A DNA stretch of 64,000 nt from MWDV01 sp002070715 (GCA_035411585.1 DAONTI010000002.1:1-64000); one strand, 5' to 3'. Counted from the first letter of the stretch, positions 42,968-53,138 are shown. Program-made: numbers and translations. The notes: generated from the sequence alone by a model not told the origin.

Positions 42968-45928
42968 ATGTCCATGAAAACCGTGTTTTGCTTTTCCGAT
43001 TGCCTCAAACGCGGGGGAGCTGCGGTTTGGTGTGTCGCGGGGGGTGTGGTTTTTCTGGCGGCGTTCCTGACAGACGGCGCCGCGTCCGAAGAGCGGGAGT
43101 TCACGATTAATTTGTTCAATCATCACGATTTTCCCGTACGTCAACCGGTCCAAGTGCGTGCGTCGTTGAGTCCGCTGGGGGCCTGGCAGACGGATGCGGA
43201 GCAACCCGTACAGGTCACCCGGGACGGCGCTGCCTTGATCGCCGACCTGCCGGGGAACGGACATCAGCGGGTGAATTTGCGACCCGGAATAACGCGAGCG
43301 GTTGAACCCCAGTTGATTCTGTCGCCCGGTGAGGACTCGGTTTCACTACGCTGGCATGGACGTGAGTGGGGACGATTGGCGTGGGATCTGCGGGTGCGGC
43401 CAGCCGACTTGGACAAAGCGACGGATGAAAAAATCCGCAGCGCCCCGCCGGATGATTTTGCGGCTGATTTTGAACCACTGCCGCTGACATTTCAGCAAGT
43501 CGAAACGGGACCAGTCTTCGACACTTGGACCGCCGTCGCGACGAAAGCGGGGCTGCGTTTGCGGATTGAACTGCGCGCTTATCGGGAAGGGTTCCTAGAT
43601 CTGGACAGCCAGTTGGTGAATGAATCCGCGGATCCGCGGCGGAAGGTTTATGCCGCCGTGGTGACCCGCTGGGAGCATCCCCCCGCAGCCGAGCGGACGT
43701 TGTGTTACGACAACCACATTATTCCCTTCGGTGACCGGGACTGGTCGCCGTTTCGTCGGGGGTCGGGCCGGCATCAGTTCACCCAGCGCGGGGTGGACTG
43801 GCTGCGCCTGGATTTGGCGGCAGCCGGGTCGGTGGTTTGGCTGCAGGACTTTGCCCCGTCGTTCACGGTGCGGGATGCATCGGCGCGCAATCGTTTCAAG
43901 CAACCGCGCGACCAGGGCGCTAATCTGCCGCAACTCGGGCAGGAGGCGCAAACCGCGGGCCCTTCCCTGTATAACATCACCGAGATCGCGCGCGCCAACA
44001 TCCGCTCCTATCGCGACCGGCTGGCGGACAACATCCTGCCGCCGCGTGGCGGAAGTGTGACCTTTTCCTCGCGGCTGGTTTTCAGTTTGTCCCGGCTGAC
44101 CGATCGGCAGGCGGACGCGGAGTTGATCGGTTACACCAGTTACCGGGAACAAGAGACCACGACCGAAGGCGTCCGGGTGGCGTTCGGCGTGCCCGCCGTG
44201 CGGTTCGGGACCAGTTATTTCCCCTATTCCACGCTGGGGGAAAATTTTGATTTCGTGAAGTTGCCGGGCATGGACCGTGAAGGGTTCTGGCCGCTGGCCG
44301 CGGACACCGTTTTGCGTTGGCGCGAGTTTGCCGATGACATCCGACGCGATTTACGGCTGGCCAAGGCAATGGGGTTTCACGTGATTCGCCTGCATCATCT
44401 CGAACTGCTCGCGCCCATTCCGCCGGAAACGCGCCAAGCCTACTTGGATTTCTTCTTCGGTGAACTGCGCCATTTGCAACTGAAAGCGATGCTGGATGTG
44501 TTTGCCTCCGACACCGCCATCGCGGAGTTGCTGGACCGATACGGCGATGTGGTGGAAGCCGTGGAACTGGAGAACGAAATTCTGATCTGGGGGATTCCCG
44601 CGGACCGGCCGGCGCGTTGGCGGCAAACGTACGCGACGATCAAGCGCGTCGCGCCGCAGGTGCGCGTGCATCTGACCGGCTACAACAACACCGGCATCTT
44701 CAACCGACTCATCGCGCTGGGGGTGCCGTTTGATCGGGTGGGCTTGCATTTGTACGTGGATTCGTTGGATGCCATCCCCACCACGCGCGGCTACGCGCTG
44801 GCGCTGGGCAGTTACGCGGGAAAAATTGGCCGGCCTCCCGTGATAACCGAATGGAACTGGCGTGATCTGACGCGCCTGACGCCGGAAGCGCGGGCGGAAG
44901 TTTATCCGGCAATTTTTGAAACCGTGCTCGCCACCCGCGCCGTTCCGGAAATGTTTCAGTTTCAGTTCAATGAAACGCTCGCCCCGAATCCGCGTTCCGG
45001 ACGTGGGAATCTTCTTCGTCATTATGAACTGCTGCATCTCAGCCGCCGGCTCAAGCCGGAAGCCTTGGAATTGATGAAGCTCATCCGCCGATACAGTGCG
45101 CCCGACGATCCGGTGCGGCGGCTGTGCCTGCCTCCGGTCGTCGTTAATCTCGACGCGCGGGGGACCGGCATGGCGACGGTGGCTCTGACGAACACCAGCC
45201 CCCACTCAATCCGGTTGAAGGTCTCTCTCGAGACTTCGGGTGATCTCCAAGCCGACTTGACTGATGCACGCAAGGACATGCTGGAACCTGGCCAGGCATG
45301 CTCCGTCCCGGTTGCTCTCAAGACGGTCGGCCTGACGCCGGGGTTTTATTACTGCTTTCTGCGGTGTGAATCAGATGAGGGATGGTTGCGCTATGGTTGG
45401 ATTGAAGCGCGGCTTGCCGGAGCGCCCCAGTTGGATGAGTCTCCGCGTTTAGCGGTTGCCTACCCTCGCGGCATTCGCGAGGCATTGGATTTTGATTGGG
45501 CCGCTCCCCTGGCGGTGGTTTACGGTCAGGACGCTCCCGTGTTGGAAGTGGAAACCGCCATCGCGCTGGCCGAAACCCTCGAAAGCGCGACTGGACATCC
45601 GGTGGACTATTGGCAGGCGGACACACTCCCGGCAGAGCAATGGGCTGCGCGCCCCCTCATTCTGGTAGGCTCGCGAAACCACCTGCCGCTGGTGGCGGAC
45701 ATTGTGGAAAAGCTCGCACCCGATTCGACCAGCTTCGTCACCCGCTTGTCGTTACCGGCCACGCCGCCGCGATTGGTGGTGAGCGGGGCCGATCTCCTGG
45801 CGGTTGAGTTGGCGGGGATGGACTTGCTCCTGCGTTGGTGGCGGCACGCCAAAGACGCCGCCGCCCGACGGATCGGCTTGGTGGAAAAAGAACTGCCCCG
45901 CGGCTCGGACCCCGCGCAACTCCCTTGA
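42968..45928 (+). CDS. exported clan-A-like glycoside hydrolase (unassigned family)
   Basis: 986 residues. Signal or anchor segment (AAVWCVAGGVVFLAAFLTDG), a large N-terminal beta region (~45-430), then a TIM-barrel region (~440-720) with carboxylates placed as in clan A enzymes: VELENEILIWG (Glu ~536) and VITEWNWRD (Glu ~627). A C-terminal region (~760-980) includes an alpha/beta domain (ETAIALAETLESATGHPVDY) that resembles the GH115/GH67-type helper domain seen in uronidases, though this is only suggestive. First gene of a six-gene operon with uronate catabolism genes, so uronide or polysaccharide hydrolysis is likely. Family not assigned. Confidence 0.6.
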   Translation: MSMKTVFCFSDCLKRGGAAVWCVAGGVVFLAAFLTDGAASEEREFTINLFNHHDFPVRQPVQVRASLSPLGAWQTDAEQPVQVTRDGAALIADLPGNGHQRVNLRPGITRAVEPQLILSPGEDSVSLRWHGREWGRLAWDLRVRPADLDKATDEKIRSAPPDDFAADFEPLPLTFQQVETGPVFDTWTAVATKAGLRLRIELRAYREGFLDLDSQLVNESADPRRKVYAAVVTRWEHPPAAERTLCYDNHIIPFGDRDWSPFRRGSGRHQFTQRGVDWLRLDLAAAGSVVWLQDFAPSFTVRDASARNRFKQPRDQGANLPQLGQEAQTAGPSLYNITEIARANIRSYRDRLADNILPPRGGSVTFSSRLVFSLSRLTDRQADAELIGYTSYREQETTTEGVRVAFGVPAVRFGTSYFPYSTLGENFDFVKLPGMDREGFWPLAADTVLRWREFADDIRRDLRLAKAMGFHVIRLHHLELLAPIPPETRQAYLDFFFGELRHLQLKAMLDVFASDTAIAELLDRYGDVVEAVELENEILIWGIPADRPARWRQTYATIKRVAPQVRVHLTGYNNTGIFNRLIALGVPFDRVGLHLYVDSLDAIPTTRGYALALGSYAGKIGRPPVITEWNWRDLTRLTPEARAEVYPAIFETVLATRAVPEMFQFQFNETLAPNPRSGRGNLLRHYELLHLSRRLKPEALELMKLIRRYSAPDDPVRRLCLPPVVVNLDARGTGMATVALTNTSPHSIRLKVSLETSGDLQADLTDARKDMLEPGQACSVPVALKTVGLTPGFYYCFLRCESDEGWLRYGWIEARLAGAPQLDESPRLAVAYPRGIREALDFDWAAPLAVVYGQDAPVLEVETAIALAETLESATGHPVDYWQADTLPAEQWAARPLILVGSRNHLPLVADIVEKLAPDSTSFVTRLSLPATPPRLVVSGADLLAVELAGMDLLLRWWRHAKDAAARRIGLVEKELPRGSDPAQLP

Positions 45929-45953
45929 ACCGGCAAATGTTTTCTGCATCACA

Positions 45954-48845
45954 ATGAACCCCTTCCGACATCGCCTGAGTTTCGCCGCCCTGCTGCTGGC
46001 GTTGTTGCTGGGGAAGGCGTCGGCGGGCGCGCTCGAATTCATCCGCTGCCTGGCTATGGCCACGGCGGATCGCGTTCGCGTCGAAGTCGCGCTCCAGTTG
46101 GAGGCGGACGCCGAGGTGGAATTAACCGGTCGCATTTCGCGCGTTCCCGATGGTCAGTTGCTTTGGCAGGGGTCGCTCGGACGAGTTCAGTCGAGCGGAA
46201 AAACGGCGGTTCTTTCCCACACGGTTTCCGATCTTCAACCCGACTTGTGGTCGCCGAATTCCCCGACCCTTTACCGTTTGGAAGTCACCGCCCGCAGCGG
46301 AGGGCTCCAGCGGGCGACGCGGGCGGTGCGGTTTGGCTTCCGTTCGTTTGAAGCGCGCGCGGGCCAGTTCTGGTTGAATGGCCGGCCGATTTTCCTGCGC
46401 GGCCTCGCCATCAATCCGCCCGGTCGCACCATTCCCCAAGCCGTCGGGGAGTCACGCCAGTTTGCGGAGGATTACGTCCGTTTTCTCAAAGCGCAAAATG
46501 TAAACTGCTTCCGCATCACCACCGACGAATCCCCGGTGTGGTTTGAAGTTTGCGATGAACTGGGCATGCTGCTCTATGCCGGGCGCTACGGCGCGCCGCC
46601 TGGCGCGGACGAAGGCAAACGGGTGGTGCCGACTGACGCCGACCGGGTGATTGCCGGCTACCGGAAGTTATTGGAAGGCTACGCCTCGCATCCCAGCATT
46701 GTGATGTATTTGCTGGCGAACGAGCTGCCGGTGTCCGGGGAACGCGGGGCGGCGTTCAGCGCGCTGCTCACGCGTGCGCATGAGGAACTGCGCCGCTGGG
46801 ATGACACGCGGCCCTACATCGGCAATGCCGGCTACGGCGAGGGCCGTGAAGGGGACGTGTGCGACGTGCATCGCTATTGGGGTTGGTATTACAACTCGTT
46901 CCTCACCTATTACAATCTGCGCGACCGGCTGTATCCCCAGCCGTTGTTCGGTGACCCGGCAAAGAACCAGCCGCTCACATTCACCGAATGTGTCGGATCG
47001 TTTACCGGGTCCGCGGGCGAGTTCAACGTCGTCCGCAGCAAACAGCTCGCGCCGCGCTTGGGCTGGATCGGTCATACCCCCACGCCGCGGAAGGACGCAC
47101 TCGAATACCAGGCTTTCATGACGGGGCAGGCGGGCGAATTGTTCCGGCGAATGCGTCCGCTCAACCCGCGCCTGGCCGGTCTGATGCCGTTCACAATCCT
47201 GTTCTATAATTGGGCGGGCATTGCGTCCTTCGCCGACATGAAACCCAAACCGGTGGCGGATGCGTTGCGGCTTGCGTATCAACCCGTGCTGTTGAGTTGG
47301 GAGTTGTGGACGCCGCAGGTGTATGCGGGGACCACGCTCCGGCCTGTGGCGCATGTGGTCAATGACGATGACGATTACCGCCCGCTGACCAACGCCACGC
47401 TGGAAGTCGTCCTGCGCGCGGGTGACGGCCGGGAATTTGGCCAAACTCGGATCGCGTTGCCTGCCCTGGCGTACTTTGACGTGTGGCGCCAACCGCTGGC
47501 GCTTGATCTACCCGCCCATCTACCCGAGGGAGATTATTGGATCGCCGGGCGCGTGATGGCCGATGGCGAACTCCGCTCCACGAACGGCGTGCCGTTGTTT
47601 GTTGCCCGGCGCGGTGCGTCCTCGGCCGGGGCGGTTCGATTGAATCCATCTGTCCGGATCGGATGTTATGATCCTTCGGGGCGCACGGTGGCCGCGTTGC
47701 GAACCAATGGCATCCAATGCGAATCCATTGCGTCGCCCGCCCGGCTCCCGGGCGATTTGAAAGTGCTGTTGCTCGGGGAAAACGCGTGGGATGATACGTT
47801 GCGTGCGGCGGCGGAATCACTGCGCCGGTTTGTGCGCACGGGCGGACGCGTGCTTTGCCTGGCCCAGGACGCGACACGGTTTGATGGTGACTGGCTGCCG
47901 GTGGCAGTCGAGTTCCTTACCAGTTCGCTGAACGATCCGCATTATCCGCCGCTTACACGACCGTTCCGCGAGCAAATGAACGTGAACCCCGAACGGCCCT
48001 GGCATCCGGTGTTCGCCGGCCTTGATCGCCGGCGTTTGCGGTTGTGGTCGGATTACACGGGCTGGGATCAAACCCAACCCGGCTTTCCGCGGGTGTATCC
48101 GGTGACCGCCGGCTTCAAACTGCGCCATCCCGCGGCGCTCGAACATACCGCCATTCTGGCGGACTACGATCGCGGCTTGGAAGGCGTCGCGCTCGCGGAG
48201 ATGTTTGACGGCGCCGGGTCGGTCCTGCTTTGCGGATTTGATCTGGTCCGGCGCGCGGGATTGGACCCGGTGGCGGACCGGTTGCTGGTAAACCTGGTGG
48301 CCTATGCCGGCGCATCCGAGGGTCACGAGGTTCATCCGCTGGTGGAAGCGCCGATTCGTTGGGCCGATTTTCCTTCCGAGCGCGGCACGGTGTGCGGTTC
48401 GCTCAACGGATTGCTGCCGAACACGGAATGGATCCCGGCACCGGACGGACCGCGTTCGCCGCCGTTACCCGCGAACACCGGCGCTTGGAACATGCAACCC
48501 GGCGACCAGTTCGTCCCGCAAGGCCGGCAGCCGTTCGGTGCGTACGGTTACTCCACGGCGTCCAGCCTGCGGTTACCCTCCGGCGGCTCGGGCCTCGGCA
48601 GCGGTTTCTTCTGGGCGCGGGTTCCGGCGGGCCGGCGTTTTGTGGTTACGACAGTGCGCAACCCAGCCTCTGCGGACGGCACACTGACGGTGTTGGTCAA
48701 TGACCATTCGCCGGCGCCCGCCACGGTCATTGCCCCCGGCCAATCCGTCGTGGTGCGGACGCCGTTGCCGGCGGGCGCCACCAATCTTTGCATCCGCTAC
48801 ACCGGAACGCGGACATTGGTCTTGATGGAAACGGCTTTTGAGTAA
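45954..48845 (+). CDS. exported glycoside hydrolase family 2-like protein
   Basis: 963 residues from ATG 45954 (MNPFRHRLSFAALLLALLLG then KASAGA, signal peptide); upstream extensions of the frame are antisense-like and rejected. GH2 Ig-like region, then barrel with FWLNGRPIFLRGLAINPPGR, acid/base Glu ~256 in VMYLLANELPVSG and nucleophile candidate Glu ~344 in LTFTECVGSF. C-terminal glutamine-amidotransferase-like fold (VLLLGENAWDDTLRAAAESL) and a final beta domain. 25 bp after the previous gene, 12 bp before the MFS gene. Confidence 0.75.
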   Translation: MNPFRHRLSFAALLLALLLGKASAGALEFIRCLAMATADRVRVEVALQLEADAEVELTGRISRVPDGQLLWQGSLGRVQSSGKTAVLSHTVSDLQPDLWSPNSPTLYRLEVTARSGGLQRATRAVRFGFRSFEARAGQFWLNGRPIFLRGLAINPPGRTIPQAVGESRQFAEDYVRFLKAQNVNCFRITTDESPVWFEVCDELGMLLYAGRYGAPPGADEGKRVVPTDADRVIAGYRKLLEGYASHPSIVMYLLANELPVSGERGAAFSALLTRAHEELRRWDDTRPYIGNAGYGEGREGDVCDVHRYWGWYYNSFLTYYNLRDRLYPQPLFGDPAKNQPLTFTECVGSFTGSAGEFNVVRSKQLAPRLGWIGHTPTPRKDALEYQAFMTGQAGELFRRMRPLNPRLAGLMPFTILFYNWAGIASFADMKPKPVADALRLAYQPVLLSWELWTPQVYAGTTLRPVAHVVNDDDDYRPLTNATLEVVLRAGDGREFGQTRIALPALAYFDVWRQPLALDLPAHLPEGDYWIAGRVMADGELRSTNGVPLFVARRGASSAGAVRLNPSVRIGCYDPSGRTVAALRTNGIQCESIASPARLPGDLKVLLLGENAWDDTLRAAAESLRRFVRTGGRVLCLAQDATRFDGDWLPVAVEFLTSSLNDPHYPPLTRPFREQMNVNPERPWHPVFAGLDRRRLRLWSDYTGWDQTQPGFPRVYPVTAGFKLRHPAALEHTAILADYDRGLEGVALAEMFDGAGSVLLCGFDLVRRAGLDPVADRLLVNLVAYAGASEGHEVHPLVEAPIRWADFPSERGTVCGSLNGLLPNTEWIPAPDGPRSPPLPANTGAWNMQPGDQFVPQGRQPFGAYGYSTASSLRLPSGGSGLGSGFFWARVPAGRRFVVTTVRNPASADGTLTVLVNDHSPAPATVIAPGQSVVVRTPLPAGATNLCIRYTGTRTLVLMETAFE

Positions 48846-48857
48846 CCTCTGATCGCC

Positions 48858-50165
48858 ATGACGGATCCGACTTCGCCCAATTCCCGCGCCGGCCACTACC
48901 GATGGATCATCTGCGCCCTGCTGTTTTTGGCGACCACGGTCAACTACGTGGATCGCGCGGTGTTTGGCGTGTTGGCGCCGGAGCTGGAGAAGATTGTGGG
49001 CTGGACGGATCGTCAATTCGGGGACATCAACGCCGCCTTCACGCTCGCGTACGCCATCGGCTTCGTCATCATGGGCCGTTTCATGGATCGGGTGGGGACG
49101 CGCATCGGCTACGCGGTGGCGCTGGTGCTGTGGAGTCTGGCCGCCGCCGGGCATGCGCTGGCGCGAACGCCGTTGGGTTTTGGCATCGCGCGGTTTTTGC
49201 TGGGCTTGGGTGAATCCGGTAATTTCCCCGCCGCTGTCAAGACCACGGCCGAATGGTTTCCCCGCCGCGAACGCGCCCTGGCTGTGGGTATTTTCAACGC
49301 CGGCTCGAATGTGGGCGCGGTGCTGGCGCCGTTGTTGGTGCCGGTCATTGCCCTGAAGTGGGGCTGGCAATGGGCTTTTATTTCCACCGGTCTGGCGGGC
49401 CTGGTCTGGGTTGCGGTCTGGTTGCCGATTTATCGGAAACCGCAGGAACATCCGAAACTCAAACCGGCTGAACTGGCCTACATCCAAAGCGACGGTTCGG
49501 AGCGGCCGGTGCGCGTGCCGTGGCGGCGGCTGTGGCCGCACCGTCAGACTTGGGCGTTCGCCGCCGGCAAGTTCATGACCGATCCGATCTGGTGGTTTTA
49601 TTTGTTCTGGTCGGGCAAATTTTTGGCGGACCAATTTGGCGTTGATCTCAAAACCATCGGACCGCCGCTCATTACGATTTATCTGCTGGCGGATATCGGC
49701 AGCGTGGCGGGCGGCTGGTTTTCCTCGTCCCTGCTCAAACGGGGCTGGACGCCCAACGCCGCCCGGAAAACGGCCATGTTCGCCTGCGCCGTTTGTGTGA
49801 TGCCGGTTTCACTCGCGCCGGTCGTTTCCAACTTGTGGGTGTCCGTGGTCTTGATCGGCGTGGCGGCGGCGGCGCACCAGGGTTTCTCCGCCAATTTATT
49901 CACGCTCACCTCCGACCTGTTCCCGCGTCACGCGGTCGGGTCGGTGGTGGGAATCGGCGGTCTGGCCGGTGCTGTGGGTGGGATGTTGATGCAGTCGGCC
50001 TCCGGGCGCATCAAGGATGCCACCGGCAGTTATCTGGCCATGTTTTTGATGGCGGCGGTGGTTTATCTGGCCGCCTTGGGCGTCGTGCATCTGTTGACAC
50101 CGCGCCTGACGCCCGCGCGCCTGGCGGCGGAGTCCGTGCCGGAGACGAAAGGAAAAAGCTTATGA
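48858..50165 (+). CDS. MFS transporter, ACS family (hexuronate-type)
   Basis: 435 residues, 12 membrane segments. The N-terminal NYVDRAVFGVLAPELEKIVG and GRFMDRVGTRIGYAVALVLW follow the anion:cation symporter pattern of ExuT/GudP-like permeases, as does GLGESGNFPAAVKTTAEWFP. With mannonate dehydratase downstream, import of a hexuronate or aldonate is the best guess. Stop overlaps the next start by ATGA (50162-50165). Confidence 0.85.
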   Translation: MTDPTSPNSRAGHYRWIICALLFLATTVNYVDRAVFGVLAPELEKIVGWTDRQFGDINAAFTLAYAIGFVIMGRFMDRVGTRIGYAVALVLWSLAAAGHALARTPLGFGIARFLLGLGESGNFPAAVKTTAEWFPRRERALAVGIFNAGSNVGAVLAPLLVPVIALKWGWQWAFISTGLAGLVWVAVWLPIYRKPQEHPKLKPAELAYIQSDGSERPVRVPWRRLWPHRQTWAFAAGKFMTDPIWWFYLFWSGKFLADQFGVDLKTIGPPLITIYLLADIGSVAGGWFSSSLLKRGWTPNAARKTAMFACAVCVMPVSLAPVVSNLWVSVVLIGVAAAAHQGFSANLFTLTSDLFPRHAVGSVVGIGGLAGAVGGMLMQSASGRIKDATGSYLAMFLMAAVVYLAALGVVHLLTPRLTPARLAAESVPETKGKSL

Positions 50166-51187
50166 CCAATGAACAATGGAACGGGTTGCTCGCCGTGTTG
50201 CGGGGCGAAGAGGTTCGTCCCCAGCCGGTTGGATTCATCATTGATTGTCCGTGGTTGCCCGGCTGGTTTGGGGTTGAAATCAGTCATTACCTGGCCAGCG
50301 AAACCCTCTGGTTTGAGGCCAACCGGCGGGCCATCCAGGAATTTCCCGATGTTTGGTTTTTACCGGGATTTTGGTCCGAGTTTGGCATGTGTACCGAGCC
50401 TTCCGCTTTCGGGGCGCGCTGCCTTTTTCCGCGCGACGAATTTCCATTCGCCGAGAAGGTCATCCACGATCTCGGCCAAATCCCGGATTTACCGCAGCCG
50501 GATCCCGCGACCGCCGGGTTGCTGCCCTTCATGTTGCACCGGCTGCGTTGGGCCCGTCCCCGGCTCGAAGCCTTGGGCCATCAAATCCGCTTCTCCGTCT
50601 CGCGCGGACCGTTGAATGTCGCCTCCTTCCTGATGGGTGCGACGGAGTTTTTGATGGCGTTGAAAACCGATCCGGAGGCGGTCCACGCGTTGTTGCGACG
50701 GGTTACTGACTTCCTCCAAGGCTGGCACGCGCTGCAACGCGCGACGTTTCCCAGCATAGACGGCCGGTTCGTGCTGGATGATGTCGTCGGTTTCCTGTCG
50801 GAGGCCGATTTTCTCGAATTCGGTTTCCCTTATCTGAAGGAACTCTTCGCCGCCGAAGTGACGGTGAAATTCTTCCATAACGACGCGCCGTGCGCAGTCT
50901 CCGTCCGGCATTACTCCGCCTGCGGCATCAACCTGTTCAACCCCGGCATGCAAACGCCGCTCAACGAATTGCGCGCGCTCGCCGGCCCGGCGCTGACCTT
51001 GATGGGGAACATCCCGCCGCGCGACGTGCTGGCCCGGGGCACGCCGGCGGACGTGCGGGAGGCGGTGGAGCGGTTGCGGGCCGACATGGAGGACGATCCG
51101 CGCCTGATTCTCTCTTGCGGCGGCGGAATGCCGCCCGGCGTGAGTACGGAAAATATTCGCGCCTTTGTGTCCGCCGCCCGGGAATGA
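50162..51187 (+). CDS. uroporphyrinogen decarboxylase-family protein (not HemE)
   Basis: 341 residues of the URO-D/MtaA superfamily. It has the family's C-terminal barrel features: FHNDAPC, INLFNPGMQTPLNELRAL, LTLMGNIPPRDVLARGTPAD and ILSCGGGMPPGVSTENIRAF, where the His/Cys and Cys could bind zinc as in corrinoid methyltransferases. The HemE N-terminal substrate loop is not seen. Such proteins in sugar-catabolic operons are of unknown function; demethylation of a methylated sugar is one hypothesis. ATG 50162 overlaps the MFS stop. Confidence 0.8.
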   Translation: MTNEQWNGLLAVLRGEEVRPQPVGFIIDCPWLPGWFGVEISHYLASETLWFEANRRAIQEFPDVWFLPGFWSEFGMCTEPSAFGARCLFPRDEFPFAEKVIHDLGQIPDLPQPDPATAGLLPFMLHRLRWARPRLEALGHQIRFSVSRGPLNVASFLMGATEFLMALKTDPEAVHALLRRVTDFLQGWHALQRATFPSIDGRFVLDDVVGFLSEADFLEFGFPYLKELFAAEVTVKFFHNDAPCAVSVRHYSACGINLFNPGMQTPLNELRALAGPALTLMGNIPPRDVLARGTPADVREAVERLRADMEDDPRLILSCGGGMPPGVSTENIRAFVSAARE

Positions 51188-51266
51188 GTGGTTTTCCGAA
51201 TTTCTCTGCCGGGAAAATTTCGTGGAGTGGTGGCGTGGAAAACGTCCTTGAGCAAACTTTACGCGC

Positions 51267-52064
51267 ATGAGCAAACCGACAAGACAGACGCCTGATTCCG
51301 CGACGCATCCGGCGCCGTTCCGTCTCGATGGCGAGGTGGTCCTGATCACCGGAGGCGGCACGGGGTTGGGACGGGCGATGGCGGATTGCATGGTGGCGGC
51401 CGGCGCGCGGGTGGTGTTGCTGGGGCGGCGCCGGGCGCCGTTGCAGCAAAGCGTGGCTGAACTTGGCGACCACGCTACTTGGGTGGAGCATGACGTGACG
51501 GACGCCGCCGCCGCGCCCGCCGTGTTGCGGGCCGCCGCCCGGCCGTTTGGGGCGGTTACCGTTCTCGTCAATAATGCGGGCATTCATTTCAAGAAACCCG
51601 CTCTGACCACCACAGAGGCTGAATTCCAACAAGTGCTCAACACCCACGTGCTCGGCGCGCACGCCCTCACCCGCGCCGTGTTGCCCGACCTGATCGCGCG
51701 CCGGCGGGGTTCGGTGCTCTTCGTGGCCTCCATGGCTTCGTTGTTCGGGATTCCATTGGTGCTGGCCTACAGCGCCGCCAAAAGCGCCTATCTCGGCATG
51801 GTCCGGACCCTGGCCACCGAAGTGTCGCAGTACGGAGTCCGTGTTAACGCCATTGCGCCGGGATGGATTGAAACCGACATGAGCCGGCAAGCGTTGCAAG
51901 GCGATCCCGTCCGGTATCAACGCATTGTGGAGCGCACCCCGATGCGGGCCTTGGGCCGGGCCGCCGACGTGGGCTGGGCGGCCGTGTATTTGTGTTCGCC
52001 CGCCGCCCGATTTCTCACCGGCGTGGTCCTGCCCGTGGATGGCGGGGTTAGCATTGGTTTTTGA
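51267..52064 (+). CDS. SDR-family oxidoreductase, candidate uronate/ketogluconate reductase
   Basis: 265-residue classical short-chain dehydrogenase: cofactor motif VVLITGGGTGLGRAMAD, VNNAGIHFKKP, catalytic Ser in VASMASLFG, YxxxK in AYSAAKSAYLG, and GWIETDMSRQAL. It resembles gluconate 5-dehydrogenase-type SDRs. Its place between the transporter and mannonate dehydratase suggests it interconverts fructuronate and mannonate (a non-orthologous UxuB), by inference. It ends 6 bp before the next gene. Confidence 0.85.
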   Translation: MSKPTRQTPDSATHPAPFRLDGEVVLITGGGTGLGRAMADCMVAAGARVVLLGRRRAPLQQSVAELGDHATWVEHDVTDAAAAPAVLRAAARPFGAVTVLVNNAGIHFKKPALTTTEAEFQQVLNTHVLGAHALTRAVLPDLIARRRGSVLFVASMASLFGIPLVLAYSAAKSAYLGMVRTLATEVSQYGVRVNAIAPGWIETDMSRQALQGDPVRYQRIVERTPMRALGRAADVGWAAVYLCSPAARFLTGVVLPVDGGVSIGF

Positions 52065-52070
52065 AGACGT

Positions 52071-53138
52071 ATGAAACTGGGACTTGGCCTTTACCGGCAT
52101 CAACTGGATCGCGATCACTTCGCTTTCGCGCGGCAATGTGGTTGCACGCATTTGGTCGTGCATCTCGTGGATTATTTCAAATCCGCTCCCCGCAACCAGC
52201 CCGGCGACCAACCGGTGGGTGACGACGCGGGTTGGGGGTTGGCCGGAAACCCGAACCAGCTATGGACCTACGCGGAACTGGCGGCGTTGAAGCGGGAAGT
52301 CAACGCGGCCGGCTTGGAGTTGGAAGCCATTGAGAACTTTGATCCCGCGCACTGGCACGATGTGTTGTTGGATGGACCGCAGAAAGCGGCCCAACTCGAA
52401 AATTTGAAGACCCTCATTCGCAATCTGGGGCAGGCCGGGATTCCGATCATGGGTTATAATTTTTCTCTCGCGGGCGTGGGGGGGCGCGTGAAAGGGCCGT
52501 TTGCGCGCGGCGGTGCCGAAGCCGTCGGCATGGACGGGCCTTGTGACCAACCCATGCCCAACGGGATGGTGTGGAATATGATTTACGACCGCCACGCTCC
52601 GCCCGGTTGGGTGCCGTCGGCCACCCCGGAGCAACTCTGGCAGCGGCTTCAGGATTTTCTGGACGCCCTTGTCCCGGTTGCTGAGGCGGCGGGCGTGACC
52701 CTGGCCGCGCACCCGGACGATCCGCCAACGCCAACGCTGCGCGGCCAGCCGCGTTTGGTGTATCAACCGCGGCTTTACCAGAAGTTGCTTGATTTGAAGC
52801 CCAGCCCCCGCAACGCCTTGGAGTTTTGCGTCGGCACCCTGGCGGAAATGACGGAAGGCGATCTTTATGATGCTGTGGATCACTATAGCCGCCAGGGGCA
52901 ACTGGCGTACGTCCACCTGCGCAACGTGCGCGGCAAAGTGCCCCATTACCGGGAAACCTTTATTGATGAAGGCGACGTGGATGTCCTGCGCGTATTGCGG
53001 ATTCTACGGAAGAACAACTTTTCCGGCGTCATCATCCCCGACCACGCGCCGCAGATGACCTGCGCGGCGCCCTGGCATGCGGGAATGGCTTACGCCTTGG
53101 GCTACTTGCGCTCGGCCATGACCGTCGCCAACCGTTAG
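52071..53138 (+). CDS. uxuA: mannonate dehydratase
   Basis: Dehydrates D-mannonate to 2-keto-3-deoxygluconate in the hexuronate pathway. Xylose isomerase-like TIM barrel with UxuA marks: TLAAHPDDPPTPTLRG (metal His), ALEFCVGTLAEM, YVHLRNVRGKVPHYRETFID followed by EGD, and VIIPDHAPQM. 355 residues, normal length. Last gene of the 42968-53138 operon; glucuronate isomerase and KDG kinase/aldolase are not in the window. Confidence 0.9.
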   Translation: MKLGLGLYRHQLDRDHFAFARQCGCTHLVVHLVDYFKSAPRNQPGDQPVGDDAGWGLAGNPNQLWTYAELAALKREVNAAGLELEAIENFDPAHWHDVLLDGPQKAAQLENLKTLIRNLGQAGIPIMGYNFSLAGVGGRVKGPFARGGAEAVGMDGPCDQPMPNGMVWNMIYDRHAPPGWVPSATPEQLWQRLQDFLDALVPVAEAAGVTLAAHPDDPPTPTLRGQPRLVYQPRLYQKLLDLKPSPRNALEFCVGTLAEMTEGDLYDAVDHYSRQGQLAYVHLRNVRGKVPHYRETFIDEGDVDVLRVLRILRKNNFSGVIIPDHAPQMTCAAPWHAGMAYALGYLRSAMTVANR

